Origin: CAYOEJ01 sp964403015
GTDB lineage: Bacteria > Actinomycetota > Actinomycetes > Actinomycetales > Actinomycetaceae
Direction of reading: 5' to 3'
DNA: 13,070 nucleotides
NCBI GenBank assembly: GCA_964403015.1
Contig: CAYOEJ010000041.1
Span: forward strand, 1-13,070
Shown here: one piece after another, positions 13,065 through 13,070 of the stretch
Numbering within the stretch: position 1 is the first letter of the stretch
How the letters are laid out: every line of letters starts with the position of its first letter
The notes under the pieces: model-generated
Databases searched by the model: none
Told to the model about the DNA's origin: nothing
The model's input: only the letters and a program-made list of their open reading frames with translations
Translations under genes and position numbers: made by a program

Positions 13065-13070
13065 CGTGCC

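Overview
The window looks like a chromosomal segment of a moderately high-GC actinobacterium. The evidence is a short zinc-finger-free L32, an RpiB with the GSGNGE active-site loop known from mycobacteria, a short SatA/EpsC-type serine acetyltransferase, NarL-type two-component regulation, an actinobacterial-style M13 peptidase and lipoproteins with acidic linkers. The low number of strong Shine-Dalgarno sites, with at least one probable leaderless start, fits the same phylum. A member of the Actinomycetaceae is my best guess, but no gene here fixes the genus. Most genes are housekeeping or envelope functions; I see no insertion sequence, prophage, CRISPR array, or rRNA or tRNA gene.

Layout. 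(1) 1-3921 and on to 5259, minus strand: a lipoprotein with a Thr/Glu repeat linker (91-750), then a probable three-gene operon read from right to left, consisting of a four-helix-membrane sensor kinase (3940-5259), a NarL-type response regulator (3259-3921) and a large MaoC hot-dog/SDR-like fusion protein (912-3236), with gaps of only 18 and 22 bases. (2) 5260-5388 is a divergent promoter region holding a 13-bp inverted repeat; to its right a membrane-anchored DUF4352-type protein (5389-6126) is read on the plus strand. (3) A bidirectional terminator (6234-6267) separates it from rpmF (6282-6446, minus), which faces away from a YigZ/IMPACT gene (6623-7267, plus) across an intergenic region with two abutting palindromes.

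(4) The cysteine module: a promoter near 7357-7384, a 20-codon leader ORF with four Cys codons in a five-codon stretch (7457-7519), structured leader RNA, then cysK (7658-8590) and cysE (8590-9186), which overlap by one base. CysE makes O-acetylserine and CysK converts it with sulfide to cysteine. A ribosome reading the Cys run would sense Cys-tRNA supply, so the pathway probably controls itself by its end product. (5) After cysE comes a 28-bp tandem repeat array interrupted by exactly 100 N, an assembly gap of unknown true size, and a strong bidirectional terminator (9385-9419).

(6) rpiB (9434-9889, minus) and an M13/PepO zinc endopeptidase gene (9952-11955, plus) are divergent. A long terminator (12040-12084) follows pepO, and a single-gene GNAT-family ORF (12169-13002) closes the window, ending in a nested hairpin that reaches almost to the last base.

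The two most interesting items are the poly-Cys leader/attenuator ahead of cysK-cysE and the two-component operon whose third gene fuses an (R)-specific hydratase-type hot-dog domain to a divergent SDR-like reductase domain.
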